Part shown: piece after piece, positions 25,101-34,100 of the stretch | How positions within the stretch are numbered: position 1 is the stretch's first letter | How the letters are laid out: each line of letters opens with the position of its first letter | NCBI GenBank assembly: GCA_964035545.1 | Contig: OZ037771.1 | Location: 2,408,628-2,472,627, forward strand | Origin: Bugula neritina | Lineage: Eukaryota; Bryozoa; Gymnolaemata; Cheilostomatida; Bugulidae | Length of the DNA: 64,000 nt | Direction of reading: 5' to 3' | The notes under the pieces: model-generated | The model's input: the letters and a program-made list of their open reading frames with translations, nothing else | Told to the model about the DNA's origin: nothing | Databases searched by the model: none | Program-made: the position numbers and the translations under genes

Positions 25101-28100
25101 AGAGATCAGAAAAGATAAATGTATATCGATTCCGAATACAGAACTGTTTTTTTGTTCATCGATAATGTGACCGTGACCAATTCAACCATATCGTGGTGTG
25201 TAAAAGCTGCTTAAGTATTTCTTATGGACTTAGTTAGTTGGCAAATGCACCCATTCTCTTCAACAAAGCTATAAACATTCCATAGACAAATTAAATTTAA
25301 AATAATTTCAATTGTGACCTGGTTCTGAGTTATCTTCTCTTATATACACATTGTCCGTGCCCACAATAACAAATTGAGCTGCTACTGGAAAGCAGTAACT
25401 GAAATTGAATCCAAAATGATACAAAATATGAAATTATAGATGTAAATATTTTTCAGCTGAGCATGGAGGTAAGAGAAAGTTTGCTTTTAACTTTTGTATT
25501 TTAATAGCTGAGTAATGCTACGGTTTTTTATTAACATTTTGAAAAGCTGGTGCTTTTCTGTTACAGCAGTTTGTTAATACTTTTAGAAATGTTGATATCT
25601 ATGTGTAGTTTTTGTGTGCCCTTTGTACAATGTTATGCTTTACCCTTTATGACAGGGTACTACAACTCTGATTAAGGTTTGTATTGATATGGCATGTGTA
25701 TTTGATTTTGTACATTTGCTTTAAATTGTTTATTTTTTCAAATTCTTTTTAGTAATTGCAAGTTTACAATAATTGTAGTTTTGCGATTCAAAATAGTTTT
25801 ATTTTGTCTGGAAATCTTTTTCAGTATTTAGCACATAGAGTAGAAAATTTCATGATTCATTGTAATAGTTTAGTTGGAAATTTTTAATTTTTCCTAATGT
25901 TGTGTTCACTTTAAGGTGAAACAACAATCAGATGGTCTAAATTTCACAAACTTAGCAAAGTTGACCACAGTACAGGTAACAGAATGCAGCTTTTCCTTCT
26001 GACTCAGCTTCATTTATCAGTTGGAGTTGTCTCACTGATAGGTGTTGTCTGATATTTTGCTGTGACGCAGAAACAGTTAATGCATGTAGTACTAGCTGTT
26101 GAAAAGTTGTGATGTTAATATTAGATAGTCGTTTGTTGATGTGTTATTAATGCTTCTATTTTATATATTCTATTCTGCCACAGTGTTGCATTGTGCCAGT
26201 TATTTTCTAGAATCTTCTTCCTGATTACTAACTGTTGTTTGTTTGCTTCTCATAAGTTTTGATTTGAGCTGTTTTTGCATGTGACATACTGGCTGTGTTT
26301 TGTTAACACGTTTGAATCAAGACTTTGCTGTTTCACTATAGCCCAGCCGTATTGATGATTACGATACAAAAGTATGTATTGAGAGCTTAGAACACTCATG
26401 AGCTTTGCTTAGCATTAAAGTTCATGTCTAAGATTAACATTTCTCGTGTAGTTTAGAGCTCAGGGGTATTTCCTGTGTAGATAACATAGCATGCTTTTAC
26501 ATTGCGTCATTGTTCAATATAGTCGGAGCTTGGAACGCCCATCAAGGTAATAAACGGCTGCCAGCTATTGCTTAACTACTTTAAAGGTGAAAGATGCTTC
26601 ACTTACAATTTACAATACAATAATATGTCATATAATATAATACAGTATTTCGTATTATATTATATTATACATGTTACATAATATAGTGCTATTGTATCTT
26701 ATATTCTGGCTGTCTTTGCTAGAACCTCCATCTCCCTGTAGATATAAAACACTTACTAGGTAGATATTAGTGACTATTAGACTGTGGTCATAATATGCTT
26801 TAAATGGTAAACTATAGCTAACAGAAAATTTGGTTAGATCACAGTCTAAAATGTTGTTTATAACTATCTTGCTGGTATTTTATTGTCGCATAAAAAGCAT
26901 ATATCTATCTATCTATATCTCGTCTCTTTTAATAGTCTGAAGCTTTGGCTACAATTCCATATATATAATCTTTGATAACAATTTTATATATACACTTTGG
27001 TAATAATTCAAAATATCTTTAACATTTTTGCATAAAAATATTCATTTGTATGAATGAAATGCTTTGAAAGATGAAAACCTAGCTTGACAATACCCTAAAA
27101 TCATGTAAATGAATAATATTGTACTCAATTAACATCCGGTGGTGGCAGAACCTGTAATTTATACTCCGAGACGCAATAGAACATTGGCTTCATACCCGTA
27201 TCCAATCAGAGTCTGTATATTCCAACAGAGCCTCTCTTCCATTGACCCTCCCGGCTTCAAATATTCTCCTCTCAGCTATCTCAATTCTATATTTTAGAGC
27301 TAGTTGTAGCTAGAAGGCATAGTATACGTAATGATGTGTTTACTAAACTTATGCTATTTTTAGAAATACATTTTGAATGACGAATGATTTGATTAAAATA
27401 TTCCATCAATGACTTGGTATCACAGCTTATCTAATATTGGTTCTAGATTAGCACTAGTTATATTGTTGTAAAAAAGTTTGAAAATTTTTAGTAGTAATTG
27501 TTTAAATTACAAAGTTTGACCATTAAACTCAGAATTGTTTTAAATTTTTTAAAAACTGATCAAAACTAATCACTCAAGTCTCATCTTTATTAAACAAAGT
27601 GGCATAAAATGTTAAAATATTTTTGTACTATAAACCGATATTGTTAATTGTAAAACTCATAGCTATTGGCTGAGTCATAGCTATTAGGTGAGTCATAGCT
27701 ATTGGGTGAGTCATAGCTATTGGGTGAGTCATAGATATAGTAAAACTCATAGCTATTGGGTGAGTCATAGATTTTGTGCGAGTCATAGATATTGTAAAAC
27801 TCATAGCTATTGGATGATATTTCAGGAAGTGATGGACACGCTGGACATGGACAGCATACAGGAAGTAATGCTCAGTCTGTTTGATCAGCTGTGTATGTAT
27901 TCAATGGGCTCAGATGAGTACGAGGCTATCAATCAGATTGCGTTTGGCTACTACCACCTTATTAGAAGGTACCAGGATGTGGACGAGACCTTCGACATCA
28001 AAGGTAGATACAGTCACTTTCTTTTTGTCTCGTATGTGTAATAAGTAAATTCATATTCTGCTGACATGTACTAATAAGTTAAATTTTTATCCTTAGATTT

Positions 28101-31100
28101 AGGTAGTAAGTAGTTGATTGAAAATTCTTAAGCCAAAGTAAAATTCTTAAGCCAAAGTACAAAGCTATAAAAATATATTTTTACTTCCAAAGTAAAAAGA
28201 ACTGGCACCTTGTTGACAAGGCCTACTCCCTCATTTCATGGTCTTCTTTTACGAATGGTAAATTGGACACTAATTAGGTTAAAATTGTTGTTCGATGGAG
28301 TTTACAATACACTATACAGCACACACTTGATATGCAGAAAGCATCTGTAGATACTTGTTGATATGTTTTGTGCAGAAATGAAGCAGCGTGCTGACTCATC
28401 ATGGCTGGAAAGAGGCTCCTTTGTAGATACTGCGTGGAGATTCTACGAGACCGGCACCATGTCTATTGAGATACTGAAAGACGATGAACTTCAGAAAACA
28501 TATTTCCATGTTCGAGACAAGGTATAATTGTTTATTTGTGTTGCGATATTTCACGATTGATAATCTTTAGTTTACATGCAGTAATACTGTTTATTTATAA
28601 CAAGTGCATATAAATAATATTTAAGTTTTTTCTATATTCAAATCATTTGTATAAAAAAAAATTCTGTCACTGTGACTTGAAGCCGAGACCTCCGGCTTGC
28701 AAGCAGGCGCGCTAACCATTACACCACTGGTACTGCTGCGTAAACGCAGCATTACAAGTTGATAACAAAATATTAAGTTATATTGTTTTTTTAATCTCAT
28801 AGACTGTGCTCCGAGAAGAGGTAAAGGACAGATTCAACTACGAAGTAGACAGATCATCTCCCACCAACAAGCTGAGAGAGTTCTTGGCCTGGTCTAAGGC
28901 TATCATGGACGACATCATGTACCAAAAGAAGATTTTATCACAGCCAGTTTCTAGATTCTTTGTGAAAAGCGGGTATAATCTGACTTTCAACTCATCTGCC
29001 TGTATTTCTGCATTTTAAATTTCAAATAGGACTGCATTTCAAAGTTTTTTTCATTATGTTGACAATGACCTTCTAATATCTGTTTTGTAGATACTATATG
29101 AGCATGCTAGCGATATTCATCAGCTTCCTTATAGCCATTCTCATTTTATCCACGTGGGTAGACCCTGCTTTAGTCAGTAACCCTCCTTCTTCTACTCATC
29201 TGTTCATCAGGAACGACAACTCCACCTATACAAAGTGAGTTTTTATTATGAGAGGAGGTAATTTCTCATTATACTAAATGAATTTTACTCTTTAGGACAT
29301 GGTCATTCTTCTTCATGAGAAACTAGAGTAAATGCCATGCTTTATATATGAAAACTCAAGTTTTTAGAAGTGTTACTATTTACAATAAACTTGTTTTGTC
29401 GCGAAATATTTATCTACGAGTCAAGTTAAAAATACAGTTTGTTGTTACTATGTAAATCGCTACTACAGTGTGCTCTTAGTTTGTGTTTTATTTCTAATTG
29501 AAATTTTTTATTAACTATTAATTATTAATAATTGCTCCACGACGAATTGTGTTGACTGATTATAGAGTAGCCCCGGGTTACAGATCTGCTCTACAAAATT
29601 ACGACCCGGCAGCGCTGAATATGCCAATAGAAAAGCTGCTGACCTATATTCTAGGAGGACTGCATAATGTAATATCTCTCGGAGTCGTCATTAGCTTTTT
29701 CCTGAGTAATCAGCCGAGAATGCCCACCATTGCCGGCATCCAGCAATGGTTCAAGTGAGTGTTCCGGCAAATTCCACCAGTTTCCATAATGGCTACACTC
29801 TCATGCTAAACTTACCTGCTTGTTGATTAAAGTACTTATAGTCAATATCTTGACCCAATTTGATTCCATGACTTTTTCAGCCGCTCTTTTGACATAACAA
29901 CAATGCAGCACAAGTAGCACTTCCATTTGGCTCGAAATTATTATTATGAGTACTATTAACATCTATTATATATAACAGAGGAAAGTGTGCGCTGTATGCA
30001 ATCACTATCTTAACAAAATAAAATATTATATACATAACACTAATATATGTCACACTAATGTATGTCACAGTCATTTAGGTCACGTGACATATGTTCCAGT
30101 AACATGTCATAGCAATGTATTTCATAATATATGTAATAGTGATATATCTCAAATGATACGTGTCGTATAGCCATATACATTAGTATGTCATATAATATAT
30201 GTCGTATAGTTATATGGTATGTCATATCCCATAACTCTGTACTATTAACTTCAGGACTACTTTCACGACTTCAACACAAGAGAAGGAATATGACGAGGAG
30301 GAGGAGGCCGAGTCTCAGCTTCAGATTCACTTATTTTCATTTCAAACCCTCTATCATATCGTAAGTATTACTCACTGTATCATATCGTAAGTATTACACA
30401 CTGTATCATATCGTAAGTATTACTCTGTATCATATCGTAAGTATTACTCACTGTATCATATCGTAAGTATTACTCACTGTATCATATCGTAAGTATTACT
30501 CTATATCATATCGTAAGTATTACTCACTGTATCATATCGTAAGTATTACACTGTATCATATCGTAAGTATTACTCACTGTATCATATCGTAAGTATTACT
30601 CTGTATCATATCGTAAGTATTACTCTATATCATATCGTAAGTATTACTCACTGTATCATATCGTAAGTATTACTCTATATCATATCGTAAGTATTACTCA
30701 CTGTATCATATCGTAAGTATTACACACTGTATCATATCGTAAGTATTACACTGTATCATATCGTAAGTATTACTCTATATCATATCGTAAGTATTACTCA
30801 CTGTATCATATCGTAAGTATTACACTGTATCATATCGTAAGTATTACTCACTGTATCATATCGTAAGTATTACTCTGTATCATATCGTAAGTATTACTCT
30901 ATATCATATCGTAAGTATTACTCACTGTATCATATCGTAAGTATTACTCTATATCATATCGTAAGTATTACTCACTGTATCATATCGTAAGTATTACACA
31001 CTGTATCATATCGTAAGTATTACACTGTATCATATCGTAAGTATTACTCTATATCATATCGTAAGTATTACTCACTGTATCATATCGTAAGTATTACTCT

Positions 31101-34100
31101 ATATCATATCGTAAGTATTACTCTATATCATATCGTAAGTATTACACACTGTATCATATCGTAAGTATTACTCTATATCATATCGTAAGTATTACACACT
31201 ATATCATATCGTAAGTATTACTCACTGTATCATATCGTAAGTATTACTCTATATCATATCGTAAGTATTACTCACTATATCATATCGTAAGTATTACTCT
31301 ATATCATATCGTAAGTATTACACACTGTATCATATCGTAAGTATTACACCCTGTATCATATCGTAAGTATTACTCACTGTGTCATATCGTAAGTATTACA
31401 CACTGTATCATATCGTAAGTATTACTCTATATCATATCGTAAGTATTACTCTATATCATATCGTGAGTATTACTCTATATCATATCGTAAGTATTACTCA
31501 CTGTATCATATCGTAAGTATTACACTGTATCATATCGTAAGTACTACTCTATATCATATCGTAAGTATTACACACTGTATCATATCGTAAGTATTACTCT
31601 ATATCATATCGTAAGTATTACTCACTATATCATATCGTAAGTATTACTCTGTATCATATCGTAAGTATTACACACTATATCATATCGTAAGTATTACACA
31701 CTATATCATATCGTAAGTATTACTCTGTATCATATCGTAAGTATTACACACTATATCATATCGTAAGTATTACACACTGTATCATATCGTAAGTATTACT
31801 CTGTATCATATCGTAAGTATTACACACTATATCATATCGTAAGTATTACACACTGTATCATATCGTAAGTATTACTCACTATATCATATCGTAAGTATTA
31901 CACTGTATCATATCGTAAGTATTACTCACTGTATCATATCGTAAGTATTACACACTGTATCATATCGTAAGTATTACACTATATCATATCGTAAGCATTA
32001 CTCACTATATCATATCGTAAGTATTATACTATATCATATCGTAAGTATTATTCACTATATAATATCGTAAGCATTACTCACTATATCATATCGTAAGTAT
32101 TATACTATATCATATCGTAAGTATTATTCACTATATCATATCGTAAGTATTACACACTGTATCATATCGTAAGTATTACTCACTATATCATATCGTAAGT
32201 ATTATAATATATCATATCGTAAGTATTATTCACTATATCATATCGTAAGCATTACTCACTATATCATATCGTAAGTATTATACTATATCATATCGTAAGT
32301 ATTACTCACTATATCATATCGTAAGTATTACACACTATATCATATCGTAAGTATTACACTGTATCATATCGTAAGTATTACACTATATCATATCGTAAGT
32401 ATTGCACACTGTATCATATCGTAAGTATTACTCTATATCATATCGTAAGTATTATTCACTATATCATATCGTAAGTATTACTCACTATATCATATCGTAA
32501 GTATTGCACACTGTATCATATCGTAAGTATTGCACACTGTATCATATCGTAAGTATTACACACTGTATCATATCGTAAATATTACACTGTATTATATCGT
32601 AAGTATTACACACTGTATCATATCGTAAGTATTACACACTGTATCATATCGTAAGTATTACACACTGTATCATATCGTAAGTATTACTCACTGTATCATA
32701 ACGTAAGTCGTATGTTCTCAATTATATGGTAAATGAGCAGCACACACTATACTATGTTGTAAGATCACTGTATAATACAAGAGTAGACTGCTGTATTACA
32801 ATATAATAATATTGTATATTTTCCAGCTGTTCTTTGTGTTCTCCATTCTCGGCACGATATACTACGGATACTTCTTCTCCTTCCATCTCCTCCACATAAC
32901 ACAAAACAATCAACTTCTCAAGAGAGTCATCATGGCTGTCACCAGAAATGGTAAGCTTCACAACCTGTTATTCTATTATTTACCAGCTTAAGATGTGAAC
33001 TATCTTTCAGTTGGTTTGACAATAACTCTAAAGCATTGATTTGCTAAGAGGGCGTGGAGATTTTATATGCAGTTGGCGTATACACTCTTTGTTCATACAG
33101 GACTGTCTTTGCTCTGGGTGTTCATCCTTGGTATGATATTCCTGTACATCTATGCGCTGGTGGCGTTTGGCTTCTTCCGAGATCTACATGACCCCAACTC
33201 TGGCATGCAGTGTAGTCACATGTACGAGTGCTTCATCAACTTAGTGCACAAGGGAATGATTTTAAGTACTCTAGAGGTAAGACAACTGCTTACATGTGGA
33301 GAAGACAACTTTTTATTGCTGTCTGAGAAAACTGTAGCTATGCATTTTTACAAACATATTTTATTGTTTTTACTGCTTCATTTTTTATGTTTAAGTAACA
33401 TGTGGGTATTTCTCTACCCTGTCTAGCAGATGTTCTATACCATACATTTAATCTTACTAAGCAGTTTTATCAAACATTTTGAATAGTAAAAATATACATA
33501 ACTTGTGAAATTGAAAGTCTTAGATAAAGAAAGAATATCACCGAAAGCTCTACTATTCTTGTAAAATGTATTAATTTGTACTAAATTACAGATTATTGAA
33601 CTTCTTTTAAATATATTGATGAAACGTGAAATATATTTATGGCACACTTTTAAAATACTGTTCAAAATATATTGGTAGAAACCAATATAATTATAAATTT
33701 CTTTCTGAAACTGTAGAGAAATAGTTGAAGGTTGTTTCACTTTTAGATGTTTTGGGAAGAAGATATTTCAGCCAAGAGTTACGGATGGAACATTGGAAAG
33801 GCTCTGTTTGACTTCTCCTTCTTCATTATCATCTCAACCATTGGATTGAACATCATCTTTGGTATCATTGTGGACACATTCTCTGAATTGAGAGACAGGT
33901 CTGTTACTCTTTGTGTTGGGAGATAGGTTAGTTACTCTTTGTGTTGGGAGATAGGTTAGTTACTCTTTATGTTATGGGATAGATTAGTTACTGTTTGTGT
34001 TGGCGATATTAATTTTGTTGCTCATTGTTTTGTGAAATAAGTTAATTAATCTTTTAAAACTTTTGATCATATGTAATAACAATGTTGTATATTTATTAAA

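Noticed and set aside
26184-26198. 15-nt candidate microexon (TGTTGCATTGTGCCA)
   Set aside because: The acceptor is fair and the length fits, but the donor GTTATT is poor compared with all other junctions in the gene.
28655-28738. Functional tRNA-Ala gene
   Set aside because: The anticodon stem does not pair and the B box is degenerate, so I call it a SINE or pseudogene.
29755-30254. Hidden exon for the missing S3 segment
   Set aside because: One acceptor-like TTTTTCAG at 29880 is followed by short frames with stops and no hydrophobic stretch or phase-compatible donor; the rest is degenerate repeat.
30349-32707. CRISPR-like regular array
   Set aside because: The spacing is too short, the variable parts are not unique spacers, the units derive from an exon border, and the genome is animal.
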